Assembly: GCA_039105265.1 (NCBI GenBank)
Contig: JAPFFF010000002.1
Location: forward strand, 3,162,001 to 3,226,000
Direction of reading: 5' to 3'
From: Tritrichomonas musculus
Lineage: Eukaryota; Parabasalia; Tritrichomonadida; Tritrichomonadidae
DNA length: 64,000 nucleotides
The notes below the pieces were generated by a model, which saw only the letters and a program-made list of their open reading frames with translations, was not told the origin of the DNA and did no database searches. Shown here one piece after another: positions 20,956 through 29,687 of this stretch. The position numbers and the translations under genes are program-made. Positions within the stretch are counted from its first letter, which is position 1, and each line of letters starts with the position of its first letter.

Positions 20956-23295
20956 TTACGGTGATTTTTTGGCAGAAATTAAGATAATTGGGGAAGGATC
21001 TTTAAACAGAGCTTTACAAATTGACGGAAAATCTAAGTTTGGATTTTCATCAAATTCAACGATACGCAAATTTTCACAAGTTGAAAAAGCGGAATGTGAT
21101 ATTTTCTTCACTTTTGAAGGAATGAAAATATCTTCAATTACAGAGCAATCGAAAGCGCAATCGTCGATTTCCTCCAATTCGGAATCATTTGAAATATAAA
21201 CTTTTTTCAGACTGAGGCACATAGCGAATGACAATTCGCCCAATCTTTTCACAGTTGGTGGGATGACTATCCTCTCAAAAGGAGTGTTATAAAACACAAA
21301 ATCATCAATTGTGTTAAGCATTGAATTCTCCTCAAAAGTGACAACTTTCAAATGTATACAATTTTGAAATGCAGCACTACCAATTATTTTTATATTTGAA
21401 GGAATAACTGCATTCTCAATATATCTGGATGCAAACAGAATAACATCGTAATTATCGCTTTTCATGTCTGATTTTGTCAGCAAGAAATGATTCTTTTCAT
21501 TGAAAAAGAATTGTTTATTTTTCGGAGGGATTAAAACACGTCTCAAATTTGGTGTTTCCAAACACCATTGATCTTCCAAATCAACAAAATCAGAAGGAAT
21601 ATCAATTGTTTCAACATTTGATTGAACAAAGACGCCAGCACTAATTTTGATAACTTTTGAATTTGAATCAACCTCAAACCTTTTCAAATTATAACAATAA
21701 GAAAACGCATCGTATTTAATTATATAGACAGTTGGTGGAATTAGAATGCTTTCAATGGATGTTGCAGAAAATGCCAATTCACCTATTACTCTTAATTCTG
21801 AGTTCTTTTCAAAAATGACTTGTTTCAATTGATTACAATGTTCAAAAGCTGATGCTGATATTTCTTTAATATTCGAATGAATAAGAACAGTATTTTTTAA
21901 CGTTCTTGAACCAAAGAGAATGACATCATAATTATTATTGTTGTTGTTCGATTTTCCAAGTAACATTTTAGTGGATTTATCGAAATAAAATCTTTTATTT
22001 TCAGGTGAGACAATGATTCTTTCAAGCTTTTGGGCTCCATTGCACCAATTGTTCTTGAATTCTTCAAAACAAGAAGGAATGAAAATCGATTTTATCGATG
22101 TATTTTCAAATGCGCCTTCACCAATTGTTTTCAATTGGGAATTTTCATTTATATGAATATATTTTAATTCATCGCATTGATAAAAAGCATAATCATCAAT
22201 CTGAACAAGTTTTGAAGGAATAAAAATTTCTTCAATCAACGAATGCGCAAATGCATATTTATCAATTTTTTTCAATTCAGAATTTTCTTCAAATTTAATT
22301 GTTTTAATTTGTGCTTTTTCAAAAGATCCTTGAAGAATCCTTTTTATTAACATGTCTTCCGAATTGTATCTGATTGCTCGGGGAATTATCAAAGTGCTGC
22401 ACGTATTTTTAAACGAAAAAATTGATGCTTCTTTATTTTTTTCGTTAATTATTAATTTAATTCCAAGTTCATCAAAGTAAACTAATTTTCCAATAAGAAG
22501 ATTGAATAATTCATTATCTTCATTTTTGAATGCTTCAGCTAAAAGATTTTTTAACCTGTAGTTTTCATTCGTAGATATTTCATCAAGAAAACTTTGAAAA
22601 TTTTTTGCATAATTTTTCTTTGTTTCTTCTACTTTGTCCATGAAATCTGAAATGTTTATCTGAGCAATGAAGTTGTTTCTCGATTTCCTTTCATGCATAG
22701 AATCTTCATAATTTCTTTCGCTCAGTTTGCTGGCTTCAAGAGTTGGAAGAAGCGAAAAAATTTCAATTTTTTTGGTTTTTTTATAATAAAAATGAATCAT
22801 TTCATAAGCAAAATCGTGAAATTCTAAACTTCTTTTGGGATGAGTAAATATTTGAGTTAAAGTATCAATGGGAAGACTAAATAATTCAATTCCGTAATGT
22901 TTGAGATAATCATCAAGATTTTCTGAAATTATTTCAATTATTTTTAATTTGTTTTGAGGTGTAGCCAATTGGATTTTATTTAAGTCGATAAACTTATCGC
23001 TGAATTCTTTTTTCATTTGAATAAGATTTTTTAGATCTTGATGCTGAAATTCTTGATTTAACTTGTCATAATCGTCAATATTTTTGGACTGAATATCTGG
23101 TATTTTGCCATAAACCCAAAAGTTAATGAAAGATTCCAATATATCAAAATCTATATTTGATTTAACATTATATTTATGAAATGAAATTAAATGATTGACT
23201 ATTTGATGATTTATATTTAATAAACCATCAAATACGAAAGGAACACTGATTATCTTTGAATTCAAAATAAGATTAAATGAGTTTCTCTCATCCAT
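20956..23295 (-). CDS. BTB-like plus BspA leucine-rich repeat protein
   Basis: The ATG at 23295 opens 779 residues. The first about 110 residues (SFNLILNSKIISVPF, then HQIVNHLISFH and FINFWVYGKIPD) fit the divergent BTB-like head found on many trichomonad repeat proteins. A helical middle with many Lys, Glu and Asn reaches about residue 290. The rest is BspA repeats in a two-step pattern: NSELKxIxxxAF with SxIExIxIPSxV, and FxxCxxLKxVxFEENS. Two inserts of about 45 residues begin near LILIVSPENKRFYF-like blocks, with a conserved W-C before them and DVILFGSR or DVILFASR after them. There is no signal peptide, so a cytosolic place is likely despite the adhesin-like repeats. It is a different BspA subfamily from 17585-18985. 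Confidence 0.9.
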   Translation of the reverse strand: MDERNSFNLILNSKIISVPFVFDGLLNINHQIVNHLISFHKYNVKSNIDFDILESFINFWVYGKIPDIQSKNIDDYDKLNQEFQHQDLKNLIQMKKEFSDKFIDLNKIQLATPQNKLKIIEIISENLDDYLKHYGIELFSLPIDTLTQIFTHPKRSLEFHDFAYEMIHFYYKKTKKIEIFSLLPTLEASKLSERNYEDSMHERKSRNNFIAQINISDFMDKVEETKKNYAKNFQSFLDEISTNENYRLKNLLAEAFKNEDNELFNLLIGKLVYFDELGIKLIINEKNKEASIFSFKNTCSTLIIPRAIRYNSEDMLIKRILQGSFEKAQIKTIKFEENSELKKIDKYAFAHSLIEEIFIPSKLVQIDDYAFYQCDELKYIHINENSQLKTIGEGAFENTSIKSIFIPSCFEEFKNNWCNGAQKLERIIVSPENKRFYFDKSTKMLLGKSNNNNNNYDVILFGSRTLKNTVLIHSNIKEISASAFEHCNQLKQVIFEKNSELRVIGELAFSATSIESILIPPTVYIIKYDAFSYCYNLKRFEVDSNSKVIKISAGVFVQSNVETIDIPSDFVDLEDQWCLETPNLRRVLIPPKNKQFFFNEKNHFLLTKSDMKSDNYDVILFASRYIENAVIPSNIKIIGSAAFQNCIHLKVVTFEENSMLNTIDDFVFYNTPFERIVIPPTVKRLGELSFAMCLSLKKVYISNDSELEEIDDCAFDCSVIEDIFIPSKVKKISHSAFSTCENLRIVEFDENPNLDFPSICKALFKDPSPIILISAKKSP

Positions 23296-23924
23296 ACTAA
23301 TTTAAAAAAGTTTATTTTCAAAGCTTATTTGGCCATTATAAAATCCAGTTTATTTACATAAATGATCAGTAAATATCAGAATGAAAATCTGTCAGCATAA
23401 GAATGAGCAAGTTTAAGATCATGTAGGATAATTCATCAGATGAGACAGTGCATACCTTTATAATTATTTATAAAATATAACAATTATAGATCCCAAATTA
23501 AATATATATACCAAATGATGATTAACATTTATTTATGGCTAAGTACCATACGACAGCGTTATTGTGGTATATCATTTTGATTGTTCTTTACTAAACTCAA
23601 TTACGCTTCCGTTTCCAAATAATAAATAAATATCAGAAAGATCTCAAATATATTATACCATCATTTGAAATTAAAGGGTAACTTTTTAATTATTTTTTTC
23701 AGTATTTCCTTAGAGTATTGTATCATCATTTTCTTCCTGAAATTGCACAATGAATCTAATATCATTTGTAGATAAAACTTTTTCGATTGAAGATAAAGTT
23801 GATGAAGAAAATTAAAAAGAAAAAGATAGTTACTTTCTGTTTTATTAATTTTATTGGATTAATTGATAAATAATATTTTAATCATTTGATTGCTTTATAT
23901 TCGGACTGTTTTCATGATATCTAT
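23296..23924. other. Intergenic spacer
   Basis: No gene or clear repeat. It separates the start of the gene at 20956-23295 from the end of the RCC1-like gene. Confidence 0.6.
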
Positions 23925-25004
23925 TTAAAAAATAATTGTTATACATTCGCCAGCAATACAAAATGTAGCTCCTTCTTTAATTGTTGTTTCAACAGGAAGA
24001 AAATAAGGCTCCTTTCTCGGGCCAGTGTCCAATGGGAGTTGGCCGCAAGAATGATTTCCGCACGCAACAATGGCTCCGTTGAATGTCTTAAAGAGTGAAT
24101 GTGAACCTCCAGCATATGATGCAATAATTCTATATTGATACAATGATGTTATTTCAGTAAACTTATCAAAAAAATCATGGCCTTTTCCGATTCCAAGTTC
24201 ACCAAATTTATTTGAACCTCGTCCAAAAACTTTTCCATCTTCAGTTACAGCAAAAGCATGATTGTATTTGCCTGAGATATCAACAATTTTTATTCCTTTC
24301 AATTCGTTAACTTCTGAAAAAGTGAGTTTGCTTCTTGTTCTATTCTTTGCTTCAAATATCCTTCCATTGGAATCAAGAGCAACGATGAATCCATTAGCAA
24401 AAGCAATGTTGGTAGCTCTTTCCCCGGATGGAAGACGATAGGATTCATGTAAATCAGGAATGGAAGGTTGATGACTCCAATTAATGACTGTTATTAATCC
24501 TTCTGTATCGATTGCTGCTGACTCATTACATCCACCAAAAAGTGATATGAAATGCCGACTTTCTGTATTTAAAAAAAGTGGATATTGGTCAAGTATATCT
24601 TTGAATGAATAAACAAGTCGTGTTTCGTTCCCATCTTCAGGATTTGAGACATTAATAAGAGTATATAATTTACCACAGACAGCTGAAATTGGAGTCCATT
24701 TAATATTGTTCTTGTCTTTGATCTCAAATGGAGTAAAGTCAGTGAATATTTCTCTTGGTAGAAAAGAGCACATTCGGTGATCCTTATTGAAGCCTTTTGC
24801 ATGTATTATGCCATTTGTAATCAAAATGGCGTGATTCAAATAAATTGAATAGGTGGAATCTGTGTTATAATTAAGTCGCATATCAACAGGAGGACAGATG
24901 ATTGGCGTTTTATAATTATTTTGATTGTTTGACTTTTCTGAGAGCAAATTGAACATATTTTGGCCACAAACTTTCATGCAATGAGCATTATTTTTGGTAG
25001 ACAT
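23925..25004 (-). CDS. RCC1-like repeat protein
   Basis: The ATG at 25004 opens 359 residues. The C-terminal half carries recognisable RCC1 repeats: VDISGKYNHAFAVTEDGKVF with GRGSNKFGELGIG, then ASYAGGSHSLFKTFNGAIVACG with CGQLPL. The N-terminal half has weaker repeats (CGQNMFNLL near residue 14, AVCGKLYTLI, FGGCNESAAIDTEGLITV). A full propeller has seven blades; about that number fits the length. Trichomonads have many such proteins, often with a BTB domain after the propeller; none is present here and the frame ends soon after the last blade. The stop overlaps TAAA. RCC1 folds serve in exchange factors and as scaffolds; this one cannot be assigned. Confidence 0.85.
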   Translation of the reverse strand: MSTKNNAHCMKVCGQNMFNLLSEKSNNQNNYKTPIICPPVDMRLNYNTDSTYSIYLNHAILITNGIIHAKGFNKDHRMCSFLPREIFTDFTPFEIKDKNNIKWTPISAVCGKLYTLINVSNPEDGNETRLVYSFKDILDQYPLFLNTESRHFISLFGGCNESAAIDTEGLITVINWSHQPSIPDLHESYRLPSGERATNIAFANGFIVALDSNGRIFEAKNRTRSKLTFSEVNELKGIKIVDISGKYNHAFAVTEDGKVFGRGSNKFGELGIGKGHDFFDKFTEITSLYQYRIIASYAGGSHSLFKTFNGAIVACGNHSCGQLPLDTGPRKEPYFLPVETTIKEGATFCIAGECITIIF

Positions 25005-25310
25005 GAAAAAGTACAGTGTTTACTAGTTGAGTTTGAAATATGGAAATTTTTAGATATTCGTTATTTCTCATTCAAACATTTGAATAAATTTATGAACTTT
25101 TTTCTTTTTCAATGGAAAAATTCACTTTTTGAAAGACATTCAATTATAGGCAGGCTTGCGAAAAGGGCGCCGGTAAGATGAATTATTAGATCATTTTTAA
25201 GAATTATTGCGAGCAAATGGAATTTACGAAAAATGCAAGTCATAGTTTAAAAAAGCGATAAATCCAAATAAAATCAAAACCTTTCATATTATTTATTTAT
25301 AAAACTTATT

Positions 25311-26870
25311 TCACAAAGTTGAAATCAACAAAATTTTCCCAAAAAATTCAATAGAATATATGTATATGTAGTATGAGTTTGTGTAAGGATAGTCACTCCA
25401 GCTATATCCTGTTTGTCGAATCCTAATGTAACGATAAAATTCATTATCTTGTCTGTCAATAATAAAAGAAGCGACGCTATTTGGGCAATTTAAAGTTGAA
25501 TCGTTTGAATGACGATCAATTTCGAGCCAATCATTTCCATTATTAGAAACCTCAACGACCCAATTTCTCATGTTGGCGAAATTTTCACCTGCATTATAAG
25601 ACCTGATTGAATAGCCTGTCAAATGGACCAGGTTATCTTTGAAATCGAAACAAATTATTCCGCCTCTCTCATTTTTTGATTCATAAAAGTTATTTTTATT
25701 GAAATCAACAAGATTTTTCGGATGATAACGAATGTTATCGTTCCAGATTGAATTGGATGTGATTCTTATAGTTTTGTTGTCATGAATGTTTCCTCCTGTT
25801 TTCTTGGTCAGGTAATTCATGATTCCGTTGAATTCATTTCCAAATTGTTGCTTGAATTCAATTTCATTTTTAATGCTAGAACGTGAATAAGCCAATCCTG
25901 TCAATTGACCAACTTGATCACCAAGTTGTCTGTCTTCATAATATTTATCTGCGTCAATTGACTCTTTAATGTCATTCAATAATTTTTGCATTTCTTCTTT
26001 TTCTTTCAACAAATTTCCAATTATTTTTTCTTTCGTTCGAATTTCATTTTTCATTTCTTTTTGCTTTTCATTTAACTTATCAATCAATTCATATTTATAT
26101 GAGTTTTCTTGCTTCAATTCTGCATTTTCATTCATTAAGTCAATGACTGTTTTCATCAGAAATTTTGAATTCAGCATGCTAAAGTCAAATATTTTTGAAT
26201 ACTTGTTTAAAAGCTTTGAAATTATGTTTATTCGACCGTTATCAAAATCAAGATTTGTAAACAAAACTGAGGCTTCTCTTTTGTGCTTTTCTAAGCATTT
26301 GAATAAAAATTCAACGATTTGATTTTGATTGAATTTTTTCAAATAATTAAATTTCAAATTGACGTTGTTTATTATTCGATACAAAACAGGAATTGGAAGA
26401 GACAGCAATTGTTCATTATTTATATTTTCGAAAAAATGAATTGCAATGAAGTTTTCATCTTCACTTGAATTTGAATTGAATTGGTTTTGAAATTTTGAAA
26501 GAATTGATTGAAATTTCGTGTTTCTTTCAGATTTTTTAATGAATTCGTCTGTAAGTTTAGTTAGCTCTGGAACTTCATATTGAATTGAGAGTTGATGGAG
26601 TGAAAAAACAGTTGAATCTGTTATTTGAAAAGATTGATTTTGGCAAAATGATATGAACGTGGGAATAGATTCATCACATATTTCATAATTTTCTGGTTTG
26701 ATTTCAATATCTTTAATAGATTTTAATTCTTTTCTTTTATTATAGAAGAAAAGTGAATATTTTTTAATTAGACCAAAATCGATAGGAAACTTCTTTTTTT
26801 TATAGACAAAAGTTTTATTAACTCGAATAAAAGGTTGAACTATATTAAAAGTCCCTTTTTCGCTGTTCAT
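25311..26870 (-). CDS. BTB-like, coiled-coil and discoidin (F5/8C) domain protein
   Basis: The ATG at 26870 opens 519 residues. Residues 1-115 are a divergent BTB-like head (FIRVNKTFVYKKKKFPIDF, FISFCQNQSFQITD). A BACK-like helical part follows to about 260. Residues about 262-315 form a coiled coil rich in Lys and Glu. The end, from about 350, is an F5/8 type C domain: IRITSNSIWN, HPKNLVDF, CFDFKDNLVHLTGYSIRS, NWVVEVSNNGNDWLEID and FYRYIRIRQTGYSW. This head-coil-discoidin layout is common in trichomonads and probably cytosolic, since no signal peptide is seen. A stretch of 858 bases of this gene is duplicated, inverted, at 14837-15694 with only a few changes. Confidence 0.9.
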   Translation of the reverse strand: MNSEKGTFNIVQPFIRVNKTFVYKKKKFPIDFGLIKKYSLFFYNKRKELKSIKDIEIKPENYEICDESIPTFISFCQNQSFQITDSTVFSLHQLSIQYEVPELTKLTDEFIKKSERNTKFQSILSKFQNQFNSNSSEDENFIAIHFFENINNEQLLSLPIPVLYRIINNVNLKFNYLKKFNQNQIVEFLFKCLEKHKREASVLFTNLDFDNGRINIISKLLNKYSKIFDFSMLNSKFLMKTVIDLMNENAELKQENSYKYELIDKLNEKQKEMKNEIRTKEKIIGNLLKEKEEMQKLLNDIKESIDADKYYEDRQLGDQVGQLTGLAYSRSSIKNEIEFKQQFGNEFNGIMNYLTKKTGGNIHDNKTIRITSNSIWNDNIRYHPKNLVDFNKNNFYESKNERGGIICFDFKDNLVHLTGYSIRSYNAGENFANMRNWVVEVSNNGNDWLEIDRHSNDSTLNCPNSVASFIIDRQDNEFYRYIRIRQTGYSWSDYPYTNSYYIYIYSIEFFGKILLISTL

Positions 26871-27039
26871 TTCTTAAAAAATTAAAAAATTCAAATTTAT
26901 AAATGGAATGAACAAATAATGATTCAATTTATTTCAATTTTAAAAAACATGTTTATCTGTTTAAATATAACAGGAAAATATATAATTAAACACGGAATTT
27001 ATTAATTATTTTCTTTAAACAATATTATTGCTGCAAATA

Positions 27040-27390
27040 AAGTTGAAATTTGAATGCTTGATTTTTCAATTCCTACAAGTGTGTGTGAACTTGAAGAAGG
27101 ATGATGCAAATGGACAGAGCGATTGACAAAAGTGACAATTGATCCAAAGAATCAATACTACATGAATTGCAAAGAAGATGAAAGATTAGTTATAGGCAAA
27201 AGTGATCAAAAAAGCGATATTTACAATGTTCTTTTATTTGCACCTCGCGACATCACAAATGTTACAATTCCTTCGTATATTAAAAGGATTGCAACAGCAG
27301 CATTTTCGCATTCTTCTATAGAAAAAGTTTTCATTCCTTCTCAAATCACAGAAATTCATGAAAAAGCATTTTATAATTGCCATAAACTGT
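27040..27390 (+). pseudogene. BspA fragment
   Basis: Read in one frame this gives FSIPTSVCELEEG, a TGA, CKWTERLTKVTIDPKNQYY, then LVIGKSDQKSDIYNVLLFAP, ITNVTIPSYIKRIATAAF and FIPSQITEIHEKAF. The TGA stands where the gene at 29688-31697 has the Trp codon (KELEEGWCQF), so it is a nonsense change; a second TGA lies about 15 codons upstream. The frame opens with no start, and the match to BspA ends near 27390, where the minus-strand propeller relic begins. It is a piece of a gene of the 29688-31697 type. Confidence 0.75.
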
Positions 27391-28128
27391 TACTTTTGCT
27401 TCGTAACTAGATTTTGCTAGTTGCTGGTCATAATTAAATTTTTCATTACCATTTGTAAACACTTTTCCATCAATTGAGTAATTGTCGTAAACAGTATGAA
27501 TATAATTTGCTTGTCGATCACAATGCATTGTGCCTTTGACACCTTCAAATGTGCCATTGAAAAACAAAGACGGTGGATTCTTCAAATAGCTCAAAGGCAA
27601 CGAATAAGGCATCACATCTGGTGTATTTACTGTTTTCTCAGGTTTCCATGATGATTTAGAAAGATCTTTTTTAATGACAACTTTTCTTATTCGATCCTCT
27701 TTTGTAACACGATCTGTTTCAGGCCAAATGGCAACATTTGATGATTGATGCCAAGACATCGGTGAACGAAATACCCACGCTTGGTTTTCAGAATCATCAT
27801 GAAGATCATATAAATAGAACAGGTCCTACATTTCCAACTCTCTCAGTGCATATCGATTCATTCCCATGAGTGTAAAAACGCTATGTAGCCTTTGCAAAAA
27901 CGCAAGGATTGCGCAATTTGTTTTTGGTGAAAATCTGGTACTCATTGCAATTCCCAATTGTCCATCTGGAGATATAATTGATGTTTCTTCATATCCATCT
28001 TCATTAGATAAAGCTTAAGTATCATTTGATAGTAAGTTTTGAACGACTGATCGCGACATTCCTTCTTTAACAGCGCCTGCTAGTTTTATTTTTGTTCCTC
28101 CGCCTGTGAATTGTTTTATTGTTTTTAG
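27391..28128 (-). pseudogene. TolB-like beta-propeller protein, broken
   Basis: The minus strand reads FTGGGTKIKLAGAVKEGMS, then (after a TAA) ETSIISPDGQLGIAMSTRF and SPKTNCAILAF, then (after a break near 27820-27880) WVFRSPMSWHQSSNVAIWPE, and finally DVMPYSLPLSYLKN, GTMHCDRQANYIHTVYDNY and YEAKVTVYGNY. The SPDG motif, the SPMSWH block and the overall order suggest a TolB/PD40-like propeller family known mainly from bacteria; the family call rests on memory. At least one stop and one frameshift break it, and the C-terminus is cut at the joint with the BspA fragment. In the broken stretch the alternative phase carries ERVGNVGPVLF. It may have been acquired laterally, but that needs a tree. Confidence 0.5.
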
Positions 28129-28215
28129 TTAAAAACAATTTTATTGTTTGGTGTATAAATATGATCTTTGATATTCTTTATGTCCAAATTGTGGAATTCA
28201 AACATGGTTTGTAAA

Positions 28216-28835
28216 GCCTTCTTTTATATTTAAAATATTTTTGGTGCTTTTTGCAGCTGTCACTTTAGTCAGGATGATTCTCATTGATATTAGATTGTAT
28301 AAGCATGTTTGGAGAAAAGCGGTACAAAATGGGAACATGGCTTGTGCTGTAACATTTTTCTTCATACTAGCAATAATTGTAACGATTTTAATTCATTTCA
28401 ATTCAGTTATTGAAAAAAAACATTTATTGGAACTAATGTTCTTCATCAAGTAATCGCAGCAGGAGTAATTGGAGGATTTGCTCTTATTTTTGACTTGGTT
28501 TTTGGCTGAAAATGTGTCAGAGGAAAATATTATAATGAAATTGCAGACGAAAATGCTGGAAAGTTCTGTGTCTATTGGAAAGATCATTCAACAGATGAAA
28601 AATACAAAGAATGGCTAAAAAATATCAAAACAGTTCTCAGAAAATTAAATACTTTAAAGATCGAACATATATACCAGGACTTAATGCATTAGGCCTTTTC
28701 ATTACGTTGGCAATTCTTGATTCCGTTGTCCTATTTTATTTCTGCCATGAAAGAAAAACAGGAGGATTTAGACCAGTTACAGATCAAAGTAACGAATATC
28801 TAAATTCATCACCATATGAAAACATTACTCAATAA
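28216..28835 (+). pseudogene. Four-helix membrane protein gene, broken
   Basis: Three blocks in different phases make up what looks like one multi-helix protein: FLVLFAAVTLVRMILIDIRL with a second helix CAVTFFFILAIIVTILIHF; then VIAAGVIGGFALIFDLVFG followed by a TGA and KYYNEIADENAGKFCVYWKD; then ALGLFITLAILDSVVLFYF with a tail ending PYENITQ and TAA. At least two frameshifts and one internal stop separate them. Four hydrophobic helices with a larger loop before the last recall tetraspanin-like proteins, but the CCG motif is not visible. No start codon is clear. Confidence 0.5.
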
Positions 28836-29100
28836 ATCTATTTTTATTATCTTTAAAGTGTTTTTCTTTTTTATTTGAAATTTGGTAAAATAGTCTTATA
28901 TGTTTCTATTATGAATCAACATACAAAATATGACTCAAAATCTTTCCTTTGAGAAAGTTGAATATTTTGAAATTAATAAATCACTAACGTTATGTATGAA
29001 TATGTAAAAGTGCATTTTTTTCTAACTATTTTTTGGTATGAATGCTGATTTGAATTAAATTTTTGTTTTTAATTTCGATAAAAAGTCATTTCGTTAAACT

Positions 29101-29480
29101 TTTAAAGCACTGTATCCATCAGCATGCATAAATGCATAAAAGTTATTTTCAGTGGCATAAATTCCATGTTCATAATATCCATTACCAAATTGTTTTATTT
29201 CTTTATTTTGTCCTGGCATTAAAAAGACGGCCTTAGCAACAAAATCTTTCTAGAATGAAGAAGATGAATCAATATTAAAAAGTGTCAAATATAAAGTAGT
29301 TTGGACACCTGATCAAGAATATGATATCATGTTGAGCAACCAGTTGTTTTTGAAGAATGGGTACCTGAGTATTACTCAGTATTCATTTCCAGATGTAATT
29401 TGTAATTACATATATGAAAATTGCAGTGATGTTCTTAAAGGACAGACCATTATTGGTGTAAATGAAATTAACCATTTTTT
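29101..29480. pseudogene. Two short coding remnants, opposite strands
   Basis: The minus strand at about 29100-29250 reads AVFLMPGQNKEIKQFGNGYY and NFYAFMHADGYSALK before a stop. The plus strand at about 29254-29485 reads KYKVVWTPDQEYDIML and VLKGQTIIGVNEINHFLSHL before a TAA. Neither has a start and neither was recognised. Their abutting ends are another joint in this patchwork region. Confidence 0.35.
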
Positions 29481-29687
29481 GAGCCATTTGGATTAAAGTC
29501 ACAATGAAAGCATGAATATGATTGTTTTGATCCAAAAAAATTTTCAAAACAAAGATTGATGGAAGAGATGATTTAAGAGATTTTATTCCCAAATATTTCT
29601 AATATTTATTATATTTAAAAATATAATATAAAATAAAAGCAATAAATTTGTATATTCAAATAAAAAAAATTGAATTGTAAAGACAAT

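Noticed and set aside
25969-26322. 117-residue plus-strand frame, also seen mirrored at 14859-15212
   Set aside because: It is the antisense of the coiled-coil part of the BTB/discoidin gene; it is Phe/Ser-rich because the coding strand is Lys/Glu-rich.
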